Shown piece after piece: positions 1 to 7,503 of a DNA stretch of 32,292 nucleotides. This stretch comes from Bacillota bacterium (GTDB lineage: Bacteria > Bacillota > Clostridia > Lachnospirales > CAG-274): positions 1 through 32,292 of the forward strand of contig JAFUUG010000300.1 in the NCBI GenBank assembly GCA_017483905.1. The letters run 5' to 3'. Made by a program: the position numbers and the translations under genes. Position 1 is the first letter of the stretch, and the number at the start of each line of letters is the position of its first letter. Below the pieces are notes generated by a model. The model was not told the origin of the DNA, did not search any database, and saw nothing but the letters and a program-made list of their open reading frames with translations.

Positions 1-20
1 ACGACATTAAAAAATGTCGT
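1..20. repeat. Inverted repeat at the left window edge (partial element)
   Basis: Arms ACGACATT (1-8) and AATGTCGT (13-20) form a perfect 8-bp hairpin with a 4-nt loop. The sequence just after it, TGTCGTTTACTATA (15-28), recurs at 123-136 as the right arm of another inverted repeat, so this hairpin probably continues left of the window with an AGTAA extension. It appears to be the left flank of the structured repeat that follows. Confidence 0.5.
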
Positions 21-40
21 TTACTATAACCCTACGGGGT

Positions 41-92
41 ATGCACACGGCTGCGTACAAGGTAGTTAGCCGCTTTGCGGCACGCAGCCGGC
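41..92. repeat. Structured GC-rich repeat, copy 1
   Basis: This 52-bp core matches the segment at 1083-1133 almost base for base: ATGyACACGGCTGCG, about 11 variable bases, then TAGCCGCTTTGCGGC and ACGCAGCCGGC. It folds as a nested structure. CGGCTGCG (48-55) pairs with CGCAGCCG (83-90), enclosing an inner GCCGCTTTGCGGC hairpin (69-81). The variable bases fall in the unpaired part and both stems are conserved, which suggests the fold is what is maintained. The element is much richer in GC than its surroundings. It resembles REP or small palindromic mobile elements, but the family is not recognised. Confidence 0.7.
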
Positions 93-95
93 GCG

Positions 96-134
96 AGTAA
101 ACGAGCAAAAGTATAAATACTTTTGTCGTTTACT
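96..134. repeat. Inverted repeat flanking repeat copy 1
   Basis: The left arm starts AGTAAACGA (96-104) and the right arm ends TCGTTTACT (126-134). The arms pair over about 18 bp with a single extra base and a loop of two or so bases around 115. It begins within four bases of the GC-rich core and seems to be part of the same composite element. Confidence 0.65.
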
Positions 135-178
135 ATAAATAATGTAAAAAATATTTAAAGTCAATTAAAATAAAATAC

Positions 179-207
179 TTGTCATTATAAACATTATATG
201 ATATAAT
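179..207 (+). promoter_or_regulatory. Sigma-A-type promoter of the DUF4352-like gene
   Basis: TTGTCA (179-184) and TATAAT (202-207) are separated by exactly 17 bp (185-201). The -10 box is perfect and the -35 box matches 5 of 6 consensus bases. Transcription would start near 214, only a few bases before the hairpin at 219-237. Confidence 0.75.
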
Positions 208-218
208 AAAATAAAAAA

Positions 219-237
219 TGACATTCACTGAATGTCA
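219..237 (+). promoter_or_regulatory. Perfect hairpin at the 5' end of the mRNA
   Basis: TGACATTCA (219-227) and TGAATGTCA (229-237) are perfect 9-bp arms around one base. The palindrome lies between the expected transcription start and the AAAGGAG ribosome binding site beginning about 239. It could be a repressor operator, a 5' stabilising stem or a translation-modulating stem; the sequence does not decide between these. Confidence 0.5.
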
Positions 238-255
238 AAAAGGAGTTGTATTATT

Positions 256-861
256 ATGAACAAAAAAATAATTGCAGGATGTGGCTGTGGTTGTATGACC
301 GTAATAGTCGGAATCATATTTTTTATGATAGTGGGTTCGGCGGTATCAAAAAATGATACATCTAAAAAGAACAATGATGTAAATATTACTCCATCAGCTC
401 AAACAACGGAGTCAAATATCGAAGAAAATACTGAAATGGCTGAAAATGCCGAAGAGCCAAGTAATTTGGTTGAAATAGGCGGGAGTTTTGAGAAAGACGG
501 ACTAAAATTTACAGTAAATGATGCAGATACAAATTATCAAGTGGAAAATGATGAATATGGATTTTATAAACCCGATGAGGGCTACAAATATATTGCAGTT
601 TCGTTTACCTTTGAAAACAGCGGAGAATATGACAGATACGTTTCAATTTATGATTTCGATTGTTATGCGGATAATACGAAATGCGAGCAGGAATATTTAA
701 TGGCAGGCACAAAGAATGATTTCGTAAATGCAAATCTTTCTTCCGGCAGAAATGTATCATTTACAACATTTTATTCTATACCGTTAGATTCAAATGAAAT
801 AGAACTTGAATATGAACCGAATTTTTGGAGTGACAAAAAGATCATAATAAAAATACAGTAA
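256..861 (+). CDS. Membrane-anchored DUF4352-like protein
   Basis: The function is unknown. The protein has 201 residues. A hydrophobic N-terminal segment (about residues 5-29) begins with the unusual Cys/Gly run AGCGCGC and anchors the rest outside the cell. A Ser/Thr/Asn/Glu-rich linker runs to about residue 70. The C-terminal ~130 residues carry the pattern of DUF4352 or telokin-like immunoglobulin-fold domains: a GYKYIAVSFTFEN strand, then DFDCYADN and SGRNVSFTTFY. IAGC at residues 6-9 resembles a lipobox, but the hydrophobic stretch follows the cysteine instead of preceding it, so a plain membrane anchor is preferred. I chose the ATG at 256 over the in-frame ATG at 232 because AAGGAG (240-245) is well spaced for it and 232 lies inside the 5' hairpin. 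The gene is monocistronic, with its own promoter and terminator, and lies between two copies of the structured repeat. Confidence 0.7.
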   Translation: MNKKIIAGCGCGCMTVIVGIIFFMIVGSAVSKNDTSKKNNDVNITPSAQTTESNIEENTEMAENAEEPSNLVEIGGSFEKDGLKFTVNDADTNYQVENDEYGFYKPDEGYKYIAVSFTFENSGEYDRYVSIYDFDCYADNTKCEQEYLMAGTKNDFVNANLSSGRNVSFTTFYSIPLDSNEIELEYEPNFWSDKKIIIKIQ

Positions 862-961
862 GGTACAGTAAACAAATAATTTTTTGTGATATGTTTAAAT
901 TTCAAAATAATTTATTTACAGTTCTTAAGATTTTATAATTTCAACATAAGTTAAGATAGAT

Positions 962-1006
962 ATATGTCCGCTGTTTTCATTGAGATAAGCGGACATATTT
1001 ATTTTT
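962..1006 (+). terminator. Rho-independent terminator after the DUF4352-like gene
   Basis: Perfect 11-bp arms, ATATGTCCGCT (962-972) and AGCGGACATAT (988-998), enclose a 15-nt loop and are followed by a T-rich tail (999-1006). It lies about 100 bp past the stop codon and before the second structured repeat. Confidence 0.7.
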
Positions 1007-1039
1007 GAGATTTTTCTTTGGCTGCTTTGGCTGAAAATG

Positions 1040-1077
1040 TATACTGGTGAGCAAAATAAATTTGCTCACTCAGTATA
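1040..1077. repeat. Inverted repeat before repeat copy 2
   Basis: The arms TATACTG-GTGAGCAAA (from 1040) and TTTGCTCAC-TCAGTATA (to 1077) pair over about 16 bp with one unpaired base. It ends six bases before the GC-rich core at 1083. Its sequence is unrelated to the inverted repeats beside copy 1, although the position relative to the core is similar. Confidence 0.65.
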
Positions 1078-1082
1078 ACTTT

Positions 1083-1133
1083 ATGTACACGGCTGCGATA
1101 AAGTAAATAGCCGCTTTGCGGCACGCAGCCGGC
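1083..1133. repeat. Structured GC-rich repeat, copy 2
   Basis: This is the second, direct copy of the core at 41-92. ATGTACACGGCTGCG opens it, and the segment from 1108 to 1133 (TAGCCGC through GCCGGC) is identical to copy 1. The outer stem CGGCTGCG/CGCAGCCG and the inner GCCGCTTTGCGGC hairpin are both kept, while the bases between the stems differ. Together the two copies bracket the DUF4352-like gene. Confidence 0.7.
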
Positions 1134-1136
1134 ACA

Positions 1137-1167
1137 CTCGAAATCGGAAATATTTTCCGATTTCGAG
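1137..1167. repeat. Inverted repeat after repeat copy 2
   Basis: CTCGAAATCGGAAA (1137-1150) and TTTCCGATTTCGAG (1154-1167) are perfect 14-bp arms around three bases. No T-run follows on the plus strand, so a simple terminator is unlikely. It occupies the place that 96-134 has beside copy 1. Confidence 0.65.
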
Positions 1168-1254
1168 TATAAAATAAAGACTGTGATTATACAGAATGAA
1201 CAAAAAATGGGAGAGAAAAATGTAAATTATGTTAAAATTTTTTTTGAAAAAAGC

Positions 1255-1283
1255 TTGCAATTGCGGCGGAAATAGTGTAAAAT
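1255..1283 (+). promoter_or_regulatory. Promoter of the S10-spc-alpha superoperon
   Basis: TTGCAA (1255-1260) and TAAAAT (1278-1283) are separated by 17 bp. Transcription would begin near 1290, giving a leader of about 220 nt before rpsJ. No other good promoter was seen in the ~340 bp upstream of rpsJ, and none as strong was seen inside the 15-kb operon. Confidence 0.7.
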
Positions 1284-1289
1284 ACATTT

Positions 1290-1509
1290 GTTGTGACATT
1301 GAGAGCGATGAATCGAAGGTTGCCGAATATGTTTCGGGTTTTTCGAGGAGCAATGTCCAGTTCATGAAACCGGGCGACAAGTCACTGTAACATATGGGAA
1401 AACGGAGAGAGAAAATCAACAGAGATATTATGCCATCCGTTCCGAAGTGTGCAGTCACCGCTTGTCGTACTATGTTAAGAAAAAGTGCGAAAAGGAGGGG
1501 ACTTTTTTT
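1290..1509 (+). promoter_or_regulatory. Long structured 5' leader of the ribosomal superoperon
   Basis: This is about 220 nt of untranslated leader. Nested stems are visible: GACATTG (1295-1301) with CAATGTC (1351-1357), TCGAA (1313-1317) with TTCGA (1342-1346), and CCGAA (1323-1327) with TTCGG (1333-1337), forming one long interrupted hairpin. A further ACGGA/TCCGT pairing lies near 1400-1440. The leader ends at a very strong ribosome binding site, AAAAGGAGGGG (1490-1500). S10 operon leaders bind L4 in Escherichia coli; whether this leader binds any ribosomal protein is inference, and I do not recognise an established RNA family here. Confidence 0.5.
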
Positions 1510-1821
1510 ATGGCTAATCAGAAGTTAAGAATCAGTCTTAAGGCTTATGACCATAAATTAATCGACCAGTCGGCAGTTCAGATAATCGAAACTGCTAAAA
1601 AATCAGGTGCTAAGGTCAGCGGACCTATTCCACTTCCTACTAAGAAGGAAGTTGTGACAATACTCAGAGCTGTTCACAAATACAAAGATTCCAGAGAGCA
1701 GTTTGAAATGAGAACTCACAAGAGATTGATCGATATATTAATGCCTACATCCAAGACTATAGATACACTCAGCCGCCTTGATTTACCGGCAGGTGTTGAC
1801 ATTACTTTAAAGATTATGTAA
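1510..1821 (+). CDS. rpsJ: 30S ribosomal protein S10
   Basis: S10 is a 30S head protein and, in many bacteria, also the NusE partner of NusB in transcription antitermination. The product is 103 residues, the usual family length, and shows the conserved start [19 protein letters not shown], the GPIPLPTK loop, and [15 protein letters not shown] near the C-terminus. I chose the ATG at 1510 because of AAAAGGAGGGG nine bases upstream; an in-frame upstream extension has no counterpart in the family. It is the first gene of the superoperon. In many Clostridia the str operon (fusA, tuf) lies just upstream; here it does not. Confidence 0.97.
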   Translation: MANQKLRISLKAYDHKLIDQSAVQIIETAKKSGAKVSGPIPLPTKKEVVTILRAVHKYKDSREQFEMRTHKRLIDILMPTSKTIDTLSRLDLPAGVDITLKIM

Positions 1822-1857
1822 TAAAGAATCCCAAAAAGAAATCCAAAGTTATGGTTT

Positions 1858-1906
1858 ATATAAGTAACACCTTATATCAAACTATTATGATCTCCCGAAA
1901 ATCGGG
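1858..1906 (+). promoter_or_regulatory. Two hairpins in the rpsJ-rplC spacer
   Basis: The 117-bp spacer is the longest in the S10 part of the operon. It holds ATATAAG/CTTATAT (1858-1864 and 1871-1877, loop 6) and CCCGA/TCGGG (1894-1898 and 1902-1906, loop 3). Neither is followed by a T-run, so they are not obvious terminators. They may be mRNA processing or translational-control structures for rplC; this is inference. Confidence 0.4.
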
Positions 1907-1938
1907 CGATCCGCTGTAGAGTACAGGAGGTGCAGAAA

Positions 1939-2568
1939 ATGAAGAAAGCGATAATCGCTAAAAAGATCGGTATGACACAGATCTTTACGGAAAGCGGTAC
2001 GTTGATACCTGTAACTGTATTGGAAGCAGGTCCATGTATCGTAACACAGAAGAAAACAACAGAAAACGACGGATACGAAGCTATCCAGGTTGGTTTTGGC
2101 GAAGCTAAGGCAAAGAAAGTAAATTCCCCTGAAAAGGGTCATTTTGAAAAAGCAGGTGTTCAGCCTACAAGTATGCTTAAAGAATTCAGACTTGACGATA
2201 TTTCTTCTTACGAAGTGGGAGGAGAAATCAAAGTCGATATATTCGCAGCAGGCGACAGAGTTGACGTAAGCGGTGTTTCAAAGGGTAAGGGTTATCAGGG
2301 TGCTATAAAAAGACACAATCAGCACAGAGGACCTATGGCTCACGGTTCTAAGTACCACAGAGGTCTTGGTTCATTGAGTTCTGCAACTACACCGGGTAAA
2401 GTAAAAAAAGGCAAGAAGATGCCGGGTCACATGGGTTCTGTTAATGTAACGGTTCAGAATCTCGAAGTTGTCAGATGTGACGCAGAAAAGAATTTGATGC
2501 TTATTAAAGGCGCTGTTCCGGGAAACAAGGGTACTGTTCTTGTTATCAAAGACAGCGTGAAGGCTTGA
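1939..2568 (+). CDS. rplC: 50S ribosomal protein L3
   Basis: L3 is an early-assembly 50S protein whose loop reaches toward the peptidyl transferase centre. The product has 209 residues. Family features seen are [13 protein letters not shown] at the N-terminus, [34 protein letters not shown] and [18 protein letters not shown] start at the ATG at 1939; a GTG at 1930 in the same frame overlaps the ribosome binding site AGGAGG (1925-1930) and cannot be the start. The gene is followed 28 bp later by rplD. Confidence 0.96.
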   Translation: MKKAIIAKKIGMTQIFTESGTLIPVTVLEAGPCIVTQKKTTENDGYEAIQVGFGEAKAKKVNSPEKGHFEKAGVQPTSMLKEFRLDDISSYEVGGEIKVDIFAAGDRVDVSGVSKGKGYQGAIKRHNQHRGPMAHGSKYHRGLGSLSSATTPGKVKKGKKMPGHMGSVNVTVQNLEVVRCDAEKNLMLIKGAVPGNKGTVLVIKDSVKA

Positions 2569-2596
2569 TAAAAATAAGCGAAAGGAGGATAACAAA

Positions 2597-3217
2597 GTGG
2601 CCAGTGTAAAAGTTTTAAATATGAGCGGTAGTGAAGTTGGTACTATTGATCTTAAAGATGAAATATTTGCTGTGGAAGTAAACGAACACGTTATGCATCA
2701 GGCAGTTGTTCAATATCTCGCAAACAAAAGACAGGGAACAAAAAGTACAAAGACTCGTTCGGAAGTCAGAGGCGGCGGAAGAAAGCCTTGGAGACAGAAG
2801 GGTACAGGTCGTGCAAGACAAGGTTCTATAAGAGCTCCTCAGTGGACAGGCGGTGGTGTTGTATTTGCTCCAAAGCCAAGAGATTTCTCTTTCAAATTAA
2901 ATAAAAAAGTAAAAAGACTTGCTCTTAAATCGGCTCTTACTACTAAAGTAAACGAAAACAAGTTCGTTGTGGTAGAGGAATTAAAGCTTGATGAGATCAA
3001 GACTAAGAACATGAAGAATATCCTTAACAATATCAAAGCTGAAAAGGCATTGATAGTTCTTGAAGATGATAACAGAAACGCTGTTCTCTCTGCAAGAAAT
3101 ATCCCTGATGTAAAGACGGCTGCCGTAAATACGATAAATGTATATGATATTCTTAAATATGATTCATTTGTTGTAACAAAGAGTGCGGTTGAAAAGATCC
3201 AGGAGGTGTACGCATAA
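2597..3217 (+). CDS. rplD: 50S ribosomal protein L4 (GTG start)
   Basis: L4 is a 50S assembly protein with a loop in the exit tunnel; in gamma-proteobacteria it also represses the S10 operon. The product has 206 residues with the conserved tunnel-loop segment [20 protein letters not shown], about residues 59-80, and the [15 protein letters not shown] motif. The GTG at 2597 is used because AAAGGAGG (2581-2588) is correctly spaced and the residues encoded before the first ATG (2621) align with the family's first beta strand. The stop codon shares one base with the rplW start (TAATG), a coupling arrangement. Confidence 0.95.
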   Translation: MASVKVLNMSGSEVGTIDLKDEIFAVEVNEHVMHQAVVQYLANKRQGTKSTKTRSEVRGGGRKPWRQKGTGRARQGSIRAPQWTGGGVVFAPKPRDFSFKLNKKVKRLALKSALTTKVNENKFVVVEELKLDEIKTKNMKNILNNIKAEKALIVLEDDNRNAVLSARNIPDVKTAAVNTINVYDILKYDSFVVTKSAVEKIQEVYA

Positions 3218-3516
3218 TGGCAGATCTTAAATATTATGATGTGATCCTCAAGCCTGTTGTAACAGAGAAAAGTATGTCTACTATGGCAGACAAGAAATAT
3301 ACTTTCTATGTTCATCCCGAGGCTACAAAAGTTCAGATAAAAGAAGCTGTTGAAAAAATGTTCGATGGTACGGAAGTTGAGTATGTAAATACTATGAATC
3401 TCAAAGGCAAGATGAAAAGAAGAGGTTATACTTCGGGAAGAACAAACAACAGAAAGAAAGCTATAGTTCAGCTTACGGCAACAAGCAAGGAAATTGAAAT
3501 TTTTCAAGGTATGTAA
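3217..3516 (+). CDS. rplW: 50S ribosomal protein L23
   Basis: L23 lies at the tunnel exit and is the docking site for trigger factor and SRP. The product has 99 residues and begins with [13 protein letters not shown], the family signature, followed by [23 protein letters not shown] and [21 protein letters not shown]. The start overlaps the rplD stop by one base; AGGAGGTG (3201-3208) lies inside the end of rplD, so translation of L4 and L23 is probably coupled. Confidence 0.95.
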   Translation: MADLKYYDVILKPVVTEKSMSTMADKKYTFYVHPEATKVQIKEAVEKMFDGTEVEYVNTMNLKGKMKRRGYTSGRTNNRKKAIVQLTATSKEIEIFQGM

Positions 3517-3567
3517 TTAAATGATGAAACACACGGCAGCGTGTAAATAGTGAAAGGAGTGTAACTG

Positions 3568-4398
3568 ATGGGTATTAAGAGATTTAAACCTTATACACCT
3601 TCGAGAAGACACATGACAGTGTCGGATTTCTCTGAAATAACAAAATCTACACCCGAAAAAAGCCTTGTAGTTCATCTTAAAACTACGGCAGGCAGAAATA
3701 ATCAGGGTAAAATAACTGTTCGTCATCACGGCGGCGGTGCTAAGAAAAAATACAGAATAATTGATTTCAAAAGAAATAAAGACAATATACCTGCAAAGGT
3801 AACTGCTATAGAGTACGATCCAAACAGAACGGCTAACATCGCTTTGTTATGCTATGCTGACGGTGAGAAGAGATATATCCTTGCTCCTAACGGTCTTAAA
3901 GTAGGAGATGTATTAACAAGCGGCAGCGATGCGGAAGTTAAACTCGGAAATTCTCTTCCTATGAAGAATATCCCTGTTGGTTCGGAAATACACAATATCG
4001 AAATGAAACCGGGCGCAGGCGGACAGCTTGTTCGTGCAGCAGGAAATGTTGCTCAGCTTATGGCTAAAGAGGGCAAGTATGCTACTGTAAGACTTCCTTC
4101 CGGCGAAATGAGATTACTTCCTATAGAATGCAGAGCTACGATAGGTCAGATAGGAAATATCGATCACGAACTTATCAATATCGGTAATGCAGGTAAGAAA
4201 AGACACATGGGTATCAGACCTACTGTAAGAGGTTCTGTTATGAACCCTAACGATCACCCTCACGGCGGTGGTGAAGGTAGAGCTCCTATCGGTCGTCCTG
4301 CTCCATGTACTCCTTGGGGTAAGCCTGCTCTCGGATATAAGACAAGAAAGAAACATAAACAGAGCAACAAGTATATCGTTCGTGCAAGAAACAAATAA
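3568..4398 (+). CDS. rplB: 50S ribosomal protein L2
   Basis: L2 is a primary rRNA-binding protein needed for subunit association and peptidyl transfer. The product has 276 residues with [14 protein letters not shown] at the N-terminus, [15 protein letters not shown], and the C-terminal [21 protein letters not shown] segment holding the conserved histidine near the active centre. AAAGGAG lies ahead of the ATG. The length and motifs are those expected of a complete L2. Confidence 0.97.
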   Translation: MGIKRFKPYTPSRRHMTVSDFSEITKSTPEKSLVVHLKTTAGRNNQGKITVRHHGGGAKKKYRIIDFKRNKDNIPAKVTAIEYDPNRTANIALLCYADGEKRYILAPNGLKVGDVLTSGSDAEVKLGNSLPMKNIPVGSEIHNIEMKPGAGGQLVRAAGNVAQLMAKEGKYATVRLPSGEMRLLPIECRATIGQIGNIDHELINIGNAGKKRHMGIRPTVRGSVMNPNDHPHGGGEGRAPIGRPAPCTPWGKPALGYKTRKKHKQSNKYIVRARNK

Positions 4399-4413
4399 TT
4401 AGGAGGATAATTT

Positions 4414-4698
4414 ATGAGCAGATCACTTAAAAAAGGTCCATTCTGCGATGATCACCTTATGAAAAAGGTAGTGGCACAGAATGAAGCCGGTACAAAGAAT
4501 GTTATTAAGACATGGTCTCGCCGTTCAACTATATTCCCTGAGATGGTAGGTCACACTATCGCTGTTCATGACGGAAGAAAACACGTTCCGGTATATGTTA
4601 CAGAGGATATGGTAGGACACAAACTCGGTGAGTTTGCTTTAACAAGAACTTACAGAGGTCACGGCAAAGATGCTGATAAAAAATCTAAAGTTCGCTAA
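4414..4698 (+). CDS. rpsS: 30S ribosomal protein S19
   Basis: S19 is a 30S head protein that contacts S13 and the A-site tRNA. The product has 94 residues, starting [15 protein letters not shown] and containing [41 protein letters not shown]-type family sequence. The ribosome binding site is AGGAGGA, and the gene follows rplB by 15 bp. Confidence 0.97.
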   Translation: MSRSLKKGPFCDDHLMKKVVAQNEAGTKNVIKTWSRRSTIFPEMVGHTIAVHDGRKHVPVYVTEDMVGHKLGEFALTRTYRGHGKDADKKSKVR

Positions 4699-4735
4699 TA
4701 TAGATACAGCAGTATTCGGAAGGAGGTAATCTTCG

Positions 4736-5125
4736 ATGGCTAAAGGACACAGAAGCCAGATAAAGAAGGAAAGAAACGAACAGAAGAAAGACAAAAGAGC
4801 ACAGGCTCACGCAAGATTCGTTCGTGTTTCCAACACAAAGGCAAGAATCGTTTTAGACCAGATAAAAGGTAAGAGCGTTGGAGAGGCTATGGGTATTCTT
4901 ATGTATTCTCCAAGATACGCTTCGGAAATCATTGCTAAGGTACTTAAATCGGCAGCAGCTAATGCCGAGAACAACCTTGAGCTTGACGTAAATAAATTGT
5001 ATGTTGAAGAAGTTGTTGCTAATCAGGGACCTACTCTCAAGAGAATTCGTCCGAGAGCACAGGGCAGAGCTTACAGAATCAATAAGCGTACTTCTCATAT
5101 TTCAATATACCTGAATGAGAGATAA
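4736..5125 (+). CDS. rplV: 50S ribosomal protein L22
   Basis: L22 lines the polypeptide exit tunnel with L4. The product has 129 residues. After a basic N-terminal extension ([15 protein letters not shown], about residues 10-24), the body has [34 protein letters not shown] and the tunnel hairpin [18 protein letters not shown] with the TSHI end. The N-terminal extension makes it slightly longer than the ~110-residue bacterial norm. GGAAGGAGG precedes the start. Confidence 0.95.
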   Translation: MAKGHRSQIKKERNEQKKDKRAQAHARFVRVSNTKARIVLDQIKGKSVGEAMGILMYSPRYASEIIAKVLKSAAANAENNLELDVNKLYVEEVVANQGPTLKRIRPRAQGRAYRINKRTSHISIYLNER

Positions 5126-5136
5126 GGAGGTTAATG

Positions 5137-5826
5137 ATGGGTCAGAAAGTAAATCCACACGGATTAAGAGTCGGTATTATCAAAGACTGGGATTCAGTAT
5201 GGTATGCAGGAAAAGATAAATATGCTGATTTCCTTGTAGAGGATAACGCTCTCAGAACTTATATCAAAAAGAAATTATATAATTCAAATGTTTCTAAAAT
5301 AGCGATAGAGAGAATTTCTTCCAAAGAAGACAACGGTAAATTCAAGGGTAAAGTAAAGATCACTATCTCTACTTCAAAGCCCGGTATCGTTATCGGTAAA
5401 AAGGGTGAAGATATTCAGAAACTCAGCAATGAGCTTCAGAAACTCTCTTCTCAGAAGGTTCTTGTGAACATTGAAGAAATAAAGAAGCCTGAACTTGATT
5501 CTCAGCTCGTGGCAGAGGATATCGCCCGTCAGCTTGAAAATCGTGTGACTTTCAGACGTGCTATGAAGCAGGCTATGACAAGAACGATGAAATTCGGTGC
5601 GGCACAGGGTATCAAAACAAGCTGCTCGGGTCGTTTAGGCGGTGCTGAAATGGCTCGTACAGAGAGTTATCATGACGGTACTATCCCTCTTCAGACTTTA
5701 AGAGCTGACATAGATTACGGTTTTGCGGAAGCTAATACAACTTACGGCAAGATCGGTGTAAAAGTTTGGATATACAAAGGTGAAGTGCTTCCTCAGAAAG
5801 CAAAAAATGAAGGGAGTGTTGAATAA
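5137..5826 (+). CDS. rpsC: 30S ribosomal protein S3
   Basis: S3 forms the mRNA entry side of the 30S head. The product has 229 residues with the canonical start [20 protein letters not shown], the KH domain [14 protein letters not shown] (about residues 86-99), and C-terminal [21 protein letters not shown]. Two tandem ATGs occur (5134 and 5137). I use 5137 because AAGGAGG (5124-5130) is only three bases from 5134 but six from 5137, and the family begins MGQK. The stop overlaps the rplP start by one base. Confidence 0.95.
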   Translation: MGQKVNPHGLRVGIIKDWDSVWYAGKDKYADFLVEDNALRTYIKKKLYNSNVSKIAIERISSKEDNGKFKGKVKITISTSKPGIVIGKKGEDIQKLSNELQKLSSQKVLVNIEEIKKPELDSQLVAEDIARQLENRVTFRRAMKQAMTRTMKFGAAQGIKTSCSGRLGGAEMARTESYHDGTIPLQTLRADIDYGFAEANTTYGKIGVKVWIYKGEVLPQKAKNEGSVE

Positions 5827-6266
5827 TGTTAATGCCTAAGAGAGTAAAAAGACGTAAGCAGTTCAGAGGCCGTATGAAAGGCAAGGCATTAAGAGGCAAC
5901 AAGATCACTTACGGTGATTATGGTATCGTTGCTATGGAGCCAAGCTGGATAAAGGCTAATCAAATAGAGGCAGCCCGTATCGCTATGACAAGATACATCA
6001 AGCGTGGCGGTAAAGTATGGATAAAGATATTCCCTGATAAGCCTATCACGGAAAAGCCTGCCGAGACTCGAATGGGTTCGGGTAAAGGTTCTCCTGAGTA
6101 CTGGGTTGCTGTTGTTAAGCCGGGCAGAGTAATGTTTGAGATCGCCGGCGTAAGCGAAGAGATAGCAAGAGAGGCATTAAGACTTGCTATTCACAAACTG
6201 CCTATCAAGTGCAAGATAGTTTCTCGTGCAGAACAGGAAATGGATGGTGATGACAGTGAAAACTAA
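5826..6266 (+). CDS. rplP: 50S ribosomal protein L16
   Basis: L16 sits near the A-site and is one of the last proteins added to the 50S subunit. The product has 146 residues beginning [19 protein letters not shown] and containing [31 protein letters not shown], where the arginine-containing loop approaches the tRNA. The start ATG overlaps the rpsC TAA by one base. The 3' end overlaps the start of rpmC. Confidence 0.96.
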   Translation: MLMPKRVKRRKQFRGRMKGKALRGNKITYGDYGIVAMEPSWIKANQIEAARIAMTRYIKRGGKVWIKIFPDKPITEKPAETRMGSGKGSPEYWVAVVKPGRVMFEIAGVSEEIAREALRLAIHKLPIKCKIVSRAEQEMDGDDSEN

Positions 6267-6462
6267 GAATTTTTTGGAAGAACTCAGAGCTAAAAGTGCC
6301 GAAGAATTAAATCAGGATCTCGTTGATGCAAAGAAGGAATTATTCAATTTAAGATTCCAGAATGCTACAAATCAGTTATCAAATACAAGCGAGATAAAGA
6401 AAGTTCGCAAGAACATCGCCCGTATTCAGACTGTGATCACTCAGAAACAGAAAGGGCTTTAA
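6250..6462 (+). CDS. rpmC: 50S ribosomal protein L29
   Basis: L29 is a small helical protein at the tunnel exit. The core reads [19 protein letters not shown], then [21 protein letters not shown] and [12 protein letters not shown], typical of Lachnospiraceae L29. The start is not certain: ATG 6250 gives 70 residues and is ten bases from AGGAA (6235-6239), whereas GTG 6256 gives MKTKNF, which better matches relatives that begin with MK. Either start lies within the end of rplP, so the two genes overlap by 11-17 bp and are probably translationally coupled. Confidence 0.92.
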   Translation: MTVKTKNFLEELRAKSAEELNQDLVDAKKELFNLRFQNATNQLSNTSEIKKVRKNIARIQTVITQKQKGL

Positions 6463-6489
6463 TGGCTTTAATGAAAGGAGGACATTTCC

Positions 6490-6744
6490 GTGGAGAGAAA
6501 TCTTCGTAAAACAAGAATAGGTAAAGTTATCAGTGACAAAATGGATAAGACTATCGTTGTTGCTGTTGAGAATAATGTCAGACACCCATTATATAAGAAG
6601 ATCGTTAAGAAAACTTATAAATTAAAAGCTCATGACGAAAATAACGAATGCCGTATCGGTGACAGAGTTAAAGTTATGGAAACAAGACCATTATCTAAGG
6701 ATAAGAGATGGAGACTTGTAAATATCGTTGAAAAAGCTAAATAA
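6490..6744 (+). CDS. rpsQ: 30S ribosomal protein S17 (GTG start)
   Basis: S17 is a primary 16S rRNA-binding OB-fold protein. The product has 84 residues: [21 protein letters not shown], then [19 protein letters not shown] and the [21 protein letters not shown] signature. GTG 6490 is chosen because AAAGGAGGA (6474-6482) is properly spaced and family members begin at this residue; no ATG is available before position 6541. Confidence 0.95.
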   Translation: MERNLRKTRIGKVISDKMDKTIVVAVENNVRHPLYKKIVKKTYKLKAHDENNECRIGDRVKVMETRPLSKDKRWRLVNIVEKAK

Positions 6745-6779
6745 TTTTTTTATGCACAAGCCGAAAGGAGGCTATTAAA

Positions 6780-7148
6780 TTGATACAGCAAGAATCAAGA
6801 TTAGTCGTTGCCGATAACTCGGGTGCTAAAGAATTATTGTGCATCAGAGTGTTGGGCGGTTCGACAAGAAGATATGCCAATATTGGTGACGTAATAGTTG
6901 CTACGGTCAAAGATGCAACACCAGGCGGCGTTGTAAAAAAAGGTGAAGTTGTTAAGGCCGTTGTTGTAAGAACAAGAAAGGGCGCATCAAGACCCGACGG
7001 TTCATACATCAAATTCGATGAGAATGCCGCTGTTATAATCAAGGATGACAAGAACCCAAGAGGTACTCGTATATTTGGACCTGTTGCAAGAGAGCTTAGA
7101 GAAAAGCAGTATATGAAGATATTATCTCTTGCACCTGAAGTTTTATAA
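6780..7148 (+). CDS. rplN: 50S ribosomal protein L14 (TTG start)
   Basis: L14 is at the subunit interface and contacts L19 and 16S rRNA. The product has 122 residues, the exact family length, starting [28 protein letters not shown], with the hallmark [17 protein letters not shown] and [29 protein letters not shown]. The initiator is TTG at 6780, eight bases after GGAGG; there is no ATG alternative before residue 100, so the TTG start is well supported. Confidence 0.95.
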   Translation: MIQQESRLVVADNSGAKELLCIRVLGGSTRRYANIGDVIVATVKDATPGGVVKKGEVVKAVVVRTRKGASRPDGSYIKFDENAAVIIKDDKNPRGTRIFGPVARELREKQYMKILSLAPEVL

Positions 7149-7165
7149 TTGGGAGGTGTAAGAGA

Positions 7166-7480
7166 ATGAAGATCAAGAAAGGCGACAAAGTTATCGTTGT
7201 TGCAGGTAAAGACAAGGGCAAAGAAGGAAAAGTGCTTTTCGTTGACAGAAAGAACGCTAAGGTAATAGTTGAAGGCGTGAACATGATAAAAAGACACATG
7301 AAGGCAAATGCTCAGAATCAGCAGGGCGGTATAATCTCTAAAGAGGCTGCTATAGATGTTTCAAATGTTATGTATTCACTCAAGGGCAAGCCTGTAAGAA
7401 TAGGTTACAAGGTTGAAAAGACTGACGGAAAGACTGTTAAGACAAGAATCGCCAGACCATCGGGCGAAGAAATAGACTGA
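7166..7480 (+). CDS. rplX: 50S ribosomal protein L24
   Basis: L24 initiates 50S assembly and has an N-terminal KOW motif. The product has 104 residues: MKIKKGDKVIVVAGKDKGKEGKV is the KOW segment, followed by VEGVNMIKRHMKAN and an Ile/Ser-rich beta domain ending TRIARPSGEEID. The ribosome binding site GGGAGGTG precedes the ATG. It follows rplN by 17 bp. Confidence 0.95.
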   Translation: MKIKKGDKVIVVAGKDKGKEGKVLFVDRKNAKVIVEGVNMIKRHMKANAQNQQGGIISKEAAIDVSNVMYSLKGKPVRIGYKVEKTDGKTVKTRIARPSGEEID

Positions 7481-7503
7481 TAGCTGAAAGGAGGTAAATT
7501 TAG

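Noticed and set aside
1134-1509. A protein-coding frame upstream of and in frame with rpsJ
   Set aside because: A frame opens at 1447, but it has no ribosome binding site and S10 never has such an extension; the region is an untranslated leader.
2839-3507. A long open frame on the minus strand opposite rplD and rplW
   Set aside because: It lies wholly opposite two certain ribosomal genes, has no ribosome binding site, and its translation is a Ser/Phe/Cys-rich mirror of their codons.
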